The notes beneath the pieces were generated by a model. The model worked only from the letters and a program-made list of their open reading frames with translations, had not been told where the DNA came from and searched no databases. Shown in pieces: positions 6,238 through 12,802 of a stretch of 23,773 nucleotides of DNA; position 1 is the first letter of the stretch; each line of letters starts with the position of its first letter. This stretch comes from a virus. Location: positions 1 through 23,773 of IMG/VR virus record IMGVR_UViG_3300033144_005720; one strand, given 5' to 3'. The position numbers and the translations under genes were made by a program.

Positions 6238-6768
6238 ATGAATATGAATATTGATGATCCTCAGGATCATAGAGAATTAAATACACATATTAAAAATTAT
6301 GTTATGGCAGAGTTCGTTGCCGTCCCACCCGACTTTGATTTCAAAAGTCATTTGACTATGAGAGAACAAGTTGGAATGTTTAAAATTAAAGATGTTAATT
6401 TAACCCAAGTTAAAATTATATCAGATGCAGTTGCAAGTTCTCCTGTTTTCAGCACTTTAAATAATGCAACATTAAATCCCACATCATGCTTCTTTTTCCT
6501 ACAGTTAATGGGAGAACTAAATCTAGTCCTCAAAAAAATTGATAATCCATTAAGAAGAGGTCAGGAACAATATAAAGAATTTGCAAAAAGATGGGAAAGA
6601 GATCAAGGTGCATATGTTCGGGGGCAAGATGTTGAAAGGATAAGTTTCCTTATTATCAACATTGTTCCTTTGCTGGATCAAACTATTATTGATGAAGCAT
6701 GGGAGTCATTAAATGAATTGAAAAAATATCAAGATGAAATTAATAACATGAAATGTAAATTTGATTAG
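6238..6768 (+). CDS. Helical cytoplasmic protein of unknown function
   Basis: This 176-residue protein starts at ATG 6238 with AAAGAGGATAAT just upstream. The open frame continues further upstream to 6001, but that part lies within the previous gene in another frame. The protein appears mostly alpha-helical: a polar N-terminus (MNMNIDDPQDHRELNTHIKN), a hydrophobic central helix (TSCFFFLQLMGELNLVLKKI) and a C-terminal pair of helices with Glu/Lys heptads (EAWESLNELKKYQDEINNMK). There is no signal peptide or recognisable catalytic motif. Its fifth place in the cassette, between the NSSSSSF protein and the CreA-like protein, suggests a shared transcript. An adaptor or regulatory role is possible but nothing in the sequence proves it. 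Confidence 0.7.
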   Translation: MNMNIDDPQDHRELNTHIKNYVMAEFVAVPPDFDFKSHLTMREQVGMFKIKDVNLTQVKIISDAVASSPVFSTLNNATLNPTSCFFFLQLMGELNLVLKKIDNPLRRGQEQYKEFAKRWERDQGAYVRGQDVERISFLIINIVPLLDQTIIDEAWESLNELKKYQDEINNMKCKFD

Positions 6769-6781
6769 GAGGAAAAGTATT

Positions 6782-7285
6782 ATGTCCAAAAGATGGATGA
6801 CCAATTGTATTATATTTTTACTTATAGTTCTGCTATTCACTATAGTGGTAGCAGTTTCATACGCAGGAACACCTGTCGTTCAAATAGGTGAAGTTGTTTG
6901 CATCAAAAGACTTTTTCAGGGTAATGATAAAATTAAAATTATTCGAGTTCAAGATCCTGAAAATCCTTTTGTATCAATCTTCTTTACAACAGTTAAGACT
7001 GGAAAAATAATTGCGTGGGCCGATCCAAGCAACACATCAATCGCTGCCAGATTAACCGGCAAAATTCCTATTGATGGAAATGGAAAACGTATTATCAATA
7101 AAACTACTAACAAAGATATTGCTCATATACGAAAATCTATTGGATCAAAGGTAATGAAAATTGCTAGATTTTATGACAAGAAAATGGACACTCTAACGTA
7201 CTTGGTATATACTACAAAGTTGTTGGATGGTTCATTAAAACATTCGTTGTCAGTTGTTCCATTGGGAAAACCATTATCTCCATAA
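6782..7285 (+). CDS. creA: CreA-like exported protein
   Basis: This 167-residue protein resembles the bacterial CreA family, small periplasmic proteins of unknown biochemical role. It starts at ATG 6782 with AGGAGGAAAAGTATT ahead. Residues 1-29 form a signal peptide (basic RWMTN, hydrophobic core, likely cleavage after VSYA). The mature part follows CreA block by block: QIGEVVCIKRLFQGNDKIKI, a QDPENPFVSIFF segment matching the family's DDP-V, a TGKIIAWADPSNTSIAA block matching the GGI-GLAEDTSDAAIS block of E. coli CreA, and the end VMKIARFYDKKMDTLTYLVY and LKHSLSVVPL. It has lost the second cysteine of E. coli CreA (C in the CQQ block is A here), so the usual disulphide is probably absent. 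It is the last gene of the cassette and is followed by a bidirectional terminator. It was probably acquired from a proteobacterial host and diverged. Confidence 0.7.
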   Translation: MSKRWMTNCIIFLLIVLLFTIVVAVSYAGTPVVQIGEVVCIKRLFQGNDKIKIIRVQDPENPFVSIFFTTVKTGKIIAWADPSNTSIAARLTGKIPIDGNGKRIINKTTNKDIAHIRKSIGSKVMKIARFYDKKMDTLTYLVYTTKLLDGSLKHSLSVVPLGKPLSP

Positions 7286-7291
7286 CGACGG

Positions 7292-7334
7292 AAAATGAGT
7301 CACTCAGGATTTACTCTTGAGAGACTCATTTTTT
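7292..7334. terminator. Bidirectional intrinsic terminator
   Basis: The inverted repeat TGAGTCACTCA (7296-7306) and TGAGAGACTCA (7318-7328) has one mismatch and an 11-nt loop. It is flanked by AAAA on the left and a run of T on the right, so it can terminate in both directions. It sits between the convergent ends of the CreA-like gene (plus) and the sheath gene (minus) and insulates the cassette from the tail operon. Confidence 0.85.
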
Positions 7335-7342
7335 TGGTCAAA

Positions 7343-9295
7343 TTAAACAATAAAGAAGTTCAGTTCAATCTGTTCTACAGTTCTTGTAGGTTCTAATGTT
7401 ACGTTGACGTGGAATTTCTTTGTACGTCTTTCATAATCTGTTGCACCTACATCTACTGAGAAGTTTGTCAAACCACGTTTCTTTCTAATCACTTCAAGGA
7501 AGTCAACTAGATTACCTGCTACAAGAGACCATGTGATTTCATCGTTTTGTTCAAAGATGAAGAAACGACAGAAATCTTCAAACGCTCTCTTGATGTACAG
7601 AACAAGTCTGACAATATTCAAGTCTTGTAAAGCACTTGCTTTTGCTTGAGATGTTAACTGCCCCCAAACAACATACCCAGGATTGAATTTAACAATTGGA
7701 TTTAGTTGCTTCAGATATAGTTGATCTCTTTGTCCAAGTCTTGGATTATAACGAAGTTCTTTAATTGTGTCAATTGCTGCTCTATTGAAACCAGCTGCTG
7801 CGAACCAAAGTTCAGCCACAGTATCATTTCTTGGTAGGATATATGACATATGATAAACTGGTGAGAACCACACATCTTGTCCTGTAAATGGGTCAAATAC
7901 TTTATTGTATGATTCATATAGAGCCACAAAGTAATTATTAAATGTATTGGTATTATTTCTTGTAGCAAGGGCAAGATTAACACTTGCATTATCCCCATTA
8001 TCAAGAATACCAACACAGTCACGTCTTGTTTGACATAATGTACTGATTGCAGATTTAACATCGGCTGGGTAACCACAATCCCATACCATTGAGAAGTAAG
8101 TGTTTTCAGTATCAAGTACGTTATCATCAATGATACCATTATATGCTTGATTTAGAAGTTGTACAGCTTCAGCAGTTTCTAAAGAACCATCATCTTGTAA
8201 TAGATCGCCATCACTTCCTTTTCTTAATGGCACAGGGTCAGCTGATGTAAATGCTTGAGCAACTGAACCATATGATTTCTTAATGCGATATTCAATATCA
8301 GATGCATCATCAAAATCTACTACAGATCCATTCCATGATTGTGTTGCTAATGATATTTCAGAATAGACTGTAATTTCTTCATCATCCGCTCCAGCAGTAG
8401 CTCCACACCAACCCCAGATTTCAGTTCCTCTGGCATCTTTAGCAATAATAACATAATCACCTGTACCAGTTCCTTCCCAATCAGAGAAGTCTTGTTTGAT
8501 ATCTGTGAGATCAGCAGAACCAGCAGTTAAGGTAACTCTTATATTAGTATCAATATCTTTATCATAAGTTCTGATATTTTCATCATATCCAGCTGAGAGA
8601 CGATCTGTATCCTTATCAAAATACATTTCTGCTTTAAGGATTGCTGAATATGTATTTAAAACATCCAAAATCCAGATTGAATCGCCCGCACTATCTTTTG
8701 CTGTTTTCTCAAATGAAACTTCAAACGATTCAATTATAGCATCTTGCCCATCAGATTGTCTTTCATAGACATCTAAAATGTATTGATCCCAAACAGTTGG
8801 GTTAGATACTTCCGTTAATCTTACACCTATTTTGTTATACCATTGTCCTCTTCCAATTGGATATAAGAAGCAAATTGGGTATGCATTACCGTCTTGTGCT
8901 AAATTAGTCTCAAGCTCATCAACTGTGTTCATACCTTCTACAAATGTAATTTGCATACCAGCAGTTGAGTCAGCGGGATTAACTGTTGCATCAATCCTTA
9001 TATTTGAGTATGTAGCATTATCAGAAAGAACTCTCATGTAAAAAAGAGCTCCTGATTCTCCTAAATAATTATACGCACAATATGGACCTTGTCCATAGTT
9101 TTTGCCGTATGTCGCAATATTTGGTTCTCCATATTCTGAAATATAGTCGGCTCTTGAACCAATAAATTTTAAAACGTTATCTTCACCCTTTTCATTAAGT
9201 GCTGCAATAAAACCAATTGTTGAAGGTACAGCTTGTACGAATTGAGAAAGGTCGATAATTTTTGAAAAAACTCCTGGCGAGACATTTGCTGCCAT
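7343..9295 (-). CDS. Tail sheath protein
   Basis: This 650-residue contractile tail sheath subunit forms the outer tail tube that shortens on infection. The N-terminus has the sheath signature VSPGVFSKIIDLSQF with STIGFIAALNEKGEDN, used for subunit linking. The C-terminal third carries the conserved core: DVKSAISTLCQTRRDCVGIL, RLGQRDQLYLKQLNPIVKF, YVVWGQLTSQAKASALQDLN, VRLVLYIKRAFEDFCRFF and the final FHVNVTLEPTRTVEQIELNF. The middle (residues ~170-360) is a variable insertion domain, probably on the sheath surface. AGGAGGAAAAAAAC precedes ATG 9295. In T4-like order the tube should follow. Here the plus-strand accessory cassette and the HAD gene lie between sheath and tube, so the cassette looks inserted into a tail operon. 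Confidence 0.92.
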   Translation of the reverse strand: MAANVSPGVFSKIIDLSQFVQAVPSTIGFIAALNEKGEDNVLKFIGSRADYISEYGEPNIATYGKNYGQGPYCAYNYLGESGALFYMRVLSDNATYSNIRIDATVNPADSTAGMQITFVEGMNTVDELETNLAQDGNAYPICFLYPIGRGQWYNKIGVRLTEVSNPTVWDQYILDVYERQSDGQDAIIESFEVSFEKTAKDSAGDSIWILDVLNTYSAILKAEMYFDKDTDRLSAGYDENIRTYDKDIDTNIRVTLTAGSADLTDIKQDFSDWEGTGTGDYVIIAKDARGTEIWGWCGATAGADDEEITVYSEISLATQSWNGSVVDFDDASDIEYRIKKSYGSVAQAFTSADPVPLRKGSDGDLLQDDGSLETAEAVQLLNQAYNGIIDDNVLDTENTYFSMVWDCGYPADVKSAISTLCQTRRDCVGILDNGDNASVNLALATRNNTNTFNNYFVALYESYNKVFDPFTGQDVWFSPVYHMSYILPRNDTVAELWFAAAGFNRAAIDTIKELRYNPRLGQRDQLYLKQLNPIVKFNPGYVVWGQLTSQAKASALQDLNIVRLVLYIKRAFEDFCRFFIFEQNDEITWSLVAGNLVDFLEVIRKKRGLTNFSVDVGATDYERRTKKFHVNVTLEPTRTVEQIELNFFIV

Positions 9296-9406
9296 GTTTT
9301 TTTCCTCCTAATTTATTTTTCTCTAAGTTAAATAATATTAATCTCTATAATTCTTTATCTTCCTTTCTCTCCAGGTCTATAATCTTTTTATGATTCTTTC
9401 TAAAAC

Positions 9407-10096
9407 TTACATATATAAGAACCAAGAAAAGATGAGTCTTCGATCAGATGTTTTAACAATTGATGGAAAAGTAACTCTTGAAAAAATTGTAAATTGTCCA
9501 GCGTAACTTCCCAAGGAAGAAGCAGCGGTAAACAATCCTGCCTCGCTCAATTGTTCGTTATTTGCATAGTCAGCGGTAATTGTAGTTACAATTCTAAGTA
9601 CTATCCATCTATCATCATTAAGTACATCCTGTTCAAATTCAACTGAGTCAAATGGAATTTTGTAATAACCTTCCTCTGGATGACTAGGATCTACAGTATG
9701 ATAATCAGCAGCAGATGAATCCGTTGCTGTAATCATAATTTGAGATGATAATGCTGTATCTGTTAAAGTTGGGGGTGAAGGATTCAATGGATCTCCTGGA
9801 ATAACTCCACCATCTCCAAGACCTAACCAACTAATAAATTCATCTTTTGTAGATAAAACATTTGGATTATCTACATTAACTAATCTTTGGGCCAACGTCT
9901 CTCTTCCAATATAAAGGACTAGATTATGTTTCCCAAGTAATTTTCTGTTACCGGAATCATCCACCTCATAAATCTTAACGTAACCTTCTGGTTTTCCTTT
10001 TTTTATTCCATTACGACTACCAACTGAATCATCTAAACAATTGTCCCCATAAAAATCTTTAGCAACAATCTCTATTGTCTCAATTTTCTTTTTCAT
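9407..10096 (-). CDS. Virion structural protein upstream of sheath
   Basis: This 229-residue protein is of a type common in large-phage tail modules. It has an N-terminal GYVKIYEVDDSGNRKLLGKH followed by NLVLYIGRETLAQRL, a WLGLGDGGVIPGDP loop, a long strand-rich middle, and a C-terminal block with NNEQLSEAGLF, FTIFSRVTFPSIVKTSDRRL and SWFLYM. These phrases recur in proteins encoded next to baseplate or sheath genes, but no function has been fixed. AGAAGGGATAAAAT lies ahead of ATG 10096, and a promoter-like element lies 32-46 nt upstream. A gap of 111 nt (9296-9406) separates it from the sheath gene. I see no clear terminator or small gene in that gap, only AT-rich DNA and the sheath ribosome binding site. 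Confidence 0.7.
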   Translation of the reverse strand: MKKKIETIEIVAKDFYGDNCLDDSVGSRNGIKKGKPEGYVKIYEVDDSGNRKLLGKHNLVLYIGRETLAQRLVNVDNPNVLSTKDEFISWLGLGDGGVIPGDPLNPSPPTLTDTALSSQIMITATDSSAADYHTVDPSHPEEGYYKIPFDSVEFEQDVLNDDRWIVLRIVTTITADYANNEQLSEAGLFTAASSLGSYAGQFTIFSRVTFPSIVKTSDRRLIFSWFLYM

Positions 10097-10127
10097 ATTT
10101 TATCCCTTCTAAACGGTGGTGATTTAC

Positions 10128-10142
10128 TTTATATTTTGTTCT
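10128..10142 (-). promoter_or_regulatory. Promoter-like element AGAACAAAATATAAA, copy 2
   Basis: On the minus strand this is AGAACAAAATATAAA, identical to the copy at 3844-3858. It lies just after the terminator of the upstream monocistronic gene and about 32 nt ahead of ATG 10096. A new promoter would be needed here to transcribe the virion protein and the sheath. The TATAAA part is a plausible -10 box. Confidence 0.5.
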
Positions 10143-10177
10143 TATTATTCAGGAGGTTTAGAACTAAAAAATGACGT

Positions 10178-10213
10178 AAAAAAGGAGGATACTAAAAAGT
10201 TCTAGTATCCTCC
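10178..10213 (-). terminator. Intrinsic terminator of the zinc-ribbon gene
   Basis: A perfect 11-bp stem, GGAGGATACTA with TAGTATCCTCC, closes an 8-nt loop. It is followed on the minus strand by six T (10183-10178). It lies 24 nt past the stop of the 10237-11115 gene and isolates that gene from the sheath operon downstream. Confidence 0.9.
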
Positions 10214-10220
10214 GGTTAAA

Positions 10221-10228
10221 CCCGCACG
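10221..10228. repeat. Left arm of 8-bp inverted repeat CCCGCACG
   Basis: CCCGCACG here is the exact reverse complement of CGTGCGGG at 11181-11188. The two arms flank the single gene at 10237-11115, one in its 3' untranslated region and one in its 5' leader. Eight GC-rich bases are notable in AT-rich DNA. It could pair the mRNA ends or mark a cassette boundary. Confidence 0.5.
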
Positions 10229-10236
10229 TTTTTCTA

Positions 10237-11115
10237 TTATTCTAAATATGTTCCACAAGAAGGACAATATTTAAATGATGATTTAGATTTTATTCCACAG
10301 GTTGGACATTGAAGTTTGGTAGTTACAGTTACAGGTTGTTGAACTTGACTTCCTCCACCGCTCATACCTTTCAGTTGAATAGTAATAACCTGTGCTTGTT
10401 CCAGATCTCCAATTATACCATATCTAAATGATTGATGGCACTCAGACCCCTTGACAGTAATACCTTCATCATCTAAAGGTTGACCAAGAGATTCAACTCC
10501 AAGAGATGAACTTTGTACCATATTAATATTAACATTTTGTTCACTAACTCCTCTGACACAATTTTCAGCTTTTATTCCATCTAACCCATTACCTGCTGAG
10601 TTTGTAAATGATGTCTGATCTTTAGCAGTTGAACCATATATCACCTCTGAATCGCCACTAAACCAACCATCGTAATTCCAATATGGTCTTGGATAATATG
10701 GTCTTGGGTGATGGTAATGATAATCATGATATTCATGAATAATTGTTTTTTTAACAGTTTCAGGTTGTAGTTTTTCAAATGCAAACTCAACTCGAATTAA
10801 ACCATCGTCAATTTTATCACCTCTATGTTCTTGAATTTGTTTTGTTTTATGAATAAACTTAAAACGATTTCTGGCAACTGTACCGTTAAGGAATCCCTCA
10901 AGTTCAGTACTAGAATTTGGTTCAAGAATAAGAGAACTATAATCCAAAACATCTTGTCCATCGACGTGAACTTTTACAGATACTTTTCTTGAATTAAGAT
11001 TTTTAAGAAGAAGTGTATACTCACTTCCATAAGGTAGGTGAACAGCTCCATCCCTAATTCTCAGGATTTTGCCATTACATTTTACTTCGGCTACGAAATT
11101 GTCTTTATATGTCAT
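10237..11115 (-). CDS. Zinc-ribbon virion-type protein with His/Tyr-rich linker
   Basis: This 292-residue protein is transcribed alone between its own leader and a strong terminator. The N-terminal ~100 residues form a beta-rich domain (EYTLLLKNLNSRKVSVKVHV, VDGQDV, STELEGFL, ARNRFKFIHK), like a family of small beta-sandwich phage or bacterial surface proteins. A linker very rich in His, Tyr and Pro follows (YHDYHYHHPRPYYPRPYWNY, residues ~129-148). A second beta block comes next (GITVKGSECHQSFRYGIIGD and EQAQVITIQLKG). The C-terminus is a zinc ribbon of CPTCG and YCPSCG type. The His-rich linker could bind metal. The G-I-T-V-x-G-S phrase recurs in uncharacterised phage proteins I have seen, but no role is established. 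Monocistronic control with a 160-nt structured leader suggests separate expression, for example as a decoration protein or a host-directed factor. Confidence 0.6.
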   Translation of the reverse strand: MTYKDNFVAEVKCNGKILRIRDGAVHLPYGSEYTLLLKNLNSRKVSVKVHVDGQDVLDYSSLILEPNSSTELEGFLNGTVARNRFKFIHKTKQIQEHRGDKIDDGLIRVEFAFEKLQPETVKKTIIHEYHDYHYHHPRPYYPRPYWNYDGWFSGDSEVIYGSTAKDQTSFTNSAGNGLDGIKAENCVRGVSEQNVNINMVQSSSLGVESLGQPLDDEGITVKGSECHQSFRYGIIGDLEQAQVITIQLKGMSGGGSQVQQPVTVTTKLQCPTCGIKSKSSFKYCPSCGTYLE

Positions 11116-11137
11116 GATAGTGTCTCCTTTACAGGTT

Positions 11138-11172
11138 ACAGACTAGAACCTCAATATTTGCTTAAAGTCTGT
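11138..11172 (-). other. Hairpin in the 5' leader of the zinc-ribbon gene
   Basis: ACAGACT and AGTCTGT form a 7-bp stem with a 21-nt loop in the untranslated leader, ending about 22 nt before the start codon. A competing GGTT/AACC stem overlaps one arm. A regulatory role on ribosome access is possible but unproven. Confidence 0.35.
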
Positions 11173-11180
11173 TGGTCTAT

Positions 11181-11188
11181 CGTGCGGG
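11181..11188. repeat. Right arm of 8-bp inverted repeat CGTGCGGG
   Basis: This is the partner of 10221-10228. Its last three bases overlap a 10-bp palindrome, GGGAATTCCC (11186-11195), so the leader carries two nested GC-rich symmetric sites beside the divergent promoter region. Confidence 0.5.
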
Positions 11189-11196
11189 AATTCCCT

Positions 11197-11210
11197 TTTA
11201 TGTTTGTTCT
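11197..11210 (-). promoter_or_regulatory. Promoter-like element AGAACAAACATAAA, copy 3
   Basis: On the minus strand this is AGAACAAACATAAA, a one-base-shorter variant of the element at 3844-3858, 10128-10142 and 12700-12714. It faces the zinc-ribbon gene about 80 nt away and lies 2 nt from the oppositely oriented plus-strand element at 11213-11245. Confidence 0.45.
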
Positions 11211-11212
11211 TA

Positions 11213-11245
11213 CTATATATATTAATAAGTGATAGAATAAAACTT
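11213..11245 (+). promoter_or_regulatory. Shared plus-strand promoter element ahead of prepilin gene
   Basis: This begins CTATATATATTAATAAGTGA and continues TAGAATAAAACTT. It differs from 3897-3927 by one substitution and two added bases. It ends 30 nt before ATG 11276, with AAAGGAGG between. The near identity implies that the prepilin gene and the six-gene cassette respond to the same transcription signal. Confidence 0.6.
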
Positions 11246-11275
11246 ATTATCTAATTTATTTGAAAGGAGGTTGTC

Positions 11276-11641
11276 ATGAATCCCAATAATCAAAAGGGTT
11301 TCACTCTAGTTGAAATTCTTGCAGTCCTAGTTATTTTAGGAGTGATTGTGGGAATGGCAACTGTCAAGTTTATATCTATTGATAAAAATGCGGAGATGCA
11401 AGGGATCAAAATGGCAATTGTTGATCTTAATGGTCAAGAGATGGAAACTTGGACTGAGGGAAAATTCAGTGGAGGATGGACCGATGCAGAAATATTTAAT
11501 CGAGTTGATCATCAGATCAAAAGTTATAAATGGATTAGTTTAAATCCTTCTGGCGGAGAATTAAAGTTCGGAGAAACAACTGAACAACTCACTAGAGCAT
11601 TATCAACTTCACAAGAGCCTGCTCGATGGAGTTTAAACTAA
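11276..11641 (+). CDS. Type IV prepilin-like / pseudopilin protein
   Basis: This 121-residue protein has a canonical class III (prepilin) signal, NPNNQKGFTLVEILAVLVIL. A short basic leader ends in G8, where prepilin peptidase would cut before F9. Glu is at position +5 of the mature protein, and a ~20-residue hydrophobic helix anchors the subunit in the inner membrane or the pilus core. The mature 113-residue part has a small, Cys-free globular domain (ending SLNPSGGELKFGETTEQL and RALSTSQEPARWSLN). That is shorter than most major pilins and closer to minor pilins or pseudopilins. The AAAGGAGG leader is strong. It is the only gene in its plus-strand unit and ends in a structured terminator. 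It needs host prepilin peptidase. A role in altering host pili, and so blocking competing phages, is a reasonable inference. Confidence 0.85.
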   Translation: MNPNNQKGFTLVEILAVLVILGVIVGMATVKFISIDKNAEMQGIKMAIVDLNGQEMETWTEGKFSGGWTDAEIFNRVDHQIKSYKWISLNPSGGELKFGETTEQLTRALSTSQEPARWSLN

Positions 11642-11656
11642 GTAAACAATCAAGAG

Positions 11657-11743
11657 AAGTGGGGTGCTATATCTGTGGGATTTCCTAAAGCCAAGTCGCT
11701 TGGGAGCCGTTCCAGATAAGCGATGACTTACCCCGCTTTTTTT
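11657..11743 (+). ncRNA. Structured terminator or small RNA after prepilin gene
   Basis: A 9-bp outer stem (AAGTGGGGT 11657-11665 with ACCCCGCTT 11730-11738, one G-T pair) is followed by seven T. Inside, GCT plus TATCTG (11666-11675) pair with CAGATA plus AGC (11713-11721). An apical hairpin CCAAG-TCG-CTTGG (11691-11703) completes a three-tier rod. The segment AAGTCGC could pair instead with GCG and ACTT in 11720-11729. This is far more structure than a simple terminator needs. I do not recognise a known riboswitch or ribozyme. It starts 16 nt after the prepilin stop. Confidence 0.5.
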
Positions 11744-11744
11744 G

Positions 11745-12662
11745 TTATAAATTTTTTCCGTAATATGTACCATTCCACATAAATGATCCTTCAATAATTA
11801 TAATCGTATAAATATTGAAATATCCCGTAGCAGGTAGATGTTCAACAATACCAAATCCGTTTATCCAGAAGTTTGGAGCATTTTGTTTATAGTCAGGTTT
11901 AATGTTACAGAGACATGGTAGTGATGTTGCCATATGATAACCTTTTCTATCTACTGGTGAAACCTTTGCATACATCTGAGGATTATGAACATGTGAATAA
12001 ACTACATTCCCTTCAAATGCTTCTAATGTCTTTGAAGCATGATATTTATTCCAGTAATAACCATGGATCACACTTAACTTACCAATCTTATGTATTCCGT
12101 TAAATGGAATAATCTCATACCCTCTTTCTGGTAAATTTAGATGTCTAGTAACATCTATAAATTCAGCAAGCTCAGGATGTATTTGAGAATACCACTCAAT
12201 TCTTTGTTCATGATTTCCAATCATAAAAATCTTACGAGTATCTGGACCTGTCAGACTTTCATGCACTTCTAAAATGTCCTTATTAAAATTATTATAATCC
12301 TTCATTAACCTTTGCCCTTCTTTTAACAAAGGTCTATTTTTATTCCATCCTGAAATACAATCTAAGGACATTTGATCGCCCATATAAACAATTTCATCTG
12401 GACCATAATCAAGAATAAATTCTCCAACGGCATCCATTACTCTTTCTTCATAATATGGATGATGTATATCTGGAAGTAATATAGTTTTTTGGATTTCCCA
12501 CGAAGACTCATCTACTTTAGCTTTTGCTTGTGACCTTTCAATATAACCTCCAGCATATTTATTTACAGTACGTGGGGTACAACCAACTACTTTTGCAATC
12601 TCTTTATTTGTTAAAACAGTACCATTGGCCAGCTTTAATATTTCTTCTTTTAACTGCGACAT
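11745..12662 (-). CDS. Metallophosphoesterase with N-terminal helix-turn-helix
   Basis: This 305-residue protein combines an N-terminal HTH (residues ~5-40, LTNKEIAKVVGCTPRTVNKY) with a calcineurin-like phosphoesterase domain. The metal motifs are in order: DIHH (D65, H67), MGDQ (D96), GNHE (N150, H151), H200 in SVIHGYYWNKYH, and SHVH (H224, H226). All expected ligands are present, so it is probably an active two-metal phosphodiesterase or phosphatase. DNA, RNA or cyclic nucleotide substrates are all possible. I prefer ATG 12662 (AAGGAG at 7 nt) over a GTG at 12668. A TATAAATA box lies 24 nt upstream. Its 3' end faces the prepilin unit. HTH-MPE fusions are common in phages, where the HTH may guide DNA binding. 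Confidence 0.82.
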   Translation of the reverse strand: MSQLKEEILKLANGTVLTNKEIAKVVGCTPRTVNKYAGGYIERSQAKAKVDESSWEIQKTILLPDIHHPYYEERVMDAVGEFILDYGPDEIVYMGDQMSLDCISGWNKNRPLLKEGQRLMKDYNNFNKDILEVHESLTGPDTRKIFMIGNHEQRIEWYSQIHPELAEFIDVTRHLNLPERGYEIIPFNGIHKIGKLSVIHGYYWNKYHASKTLEAFEGNVVYSHVHNPQMYAKVSPVDRKGYHMATSLPCLCNIKPDYKQNAPNFWINGFGIVEHLPATGYFNIYTIIIIEGSFMWNGTYYGKNL

Positions 12663-12685
12663 AAACACTCTCCTTATTCAATATG

Positions 12686-12693
12686 TATTTATA
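12686..12693 (-). promoter_or_regulatory. T4-type late promoter box TATAAATA
   Basis: On the minus strand TATAAATA, the T4 late promoter consensus, lies 24 nt ahead of ATG 12662. It is the only exact copy in the window placed correctly ahead of a gene. It would need a gp55-like sigma, which is not in view. Confidence 0.5.
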
Positions 12694-12699
12694 AAGGAT

Positions 12700-12714
12700 T
12701 TTGTATTTTGTTCT
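12700..12714 (-). promoter_or_regulatory. Promoter-like element AGAACAAAATACAAA, copy 4
   Basis: One base differs from the copies at 3844-3858 and 10128-10142. It lies just upstream of the TATAAATA box, giving the metallophosphoesterase gene two possible promoter signals. The 140-nt gap 12663-12802 holds no further gene I can see. Confidence 0.45.
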
Positions 12715-12802
12715 AAAAAATAAAGTCATCTACCGTATTATCCTTGGAATATTAACTAGTTATTAGTTTTTAACGAACTATGGGTTGGAAACTTATGGGG
12801 GG

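Noticed and set aside
7711-8139. 142-codon minus-strand frame inside the sheath gene
   Set aside because: It lies wholly within the conserved core of the sheath in another frame and has no independent signals.
9296-9406. Possible terminator or small gene in the gap ahead of the sheath
   Set aside because: Only weak AT-rich pairing and no frame with a ribosome binding site; nothing I can support.
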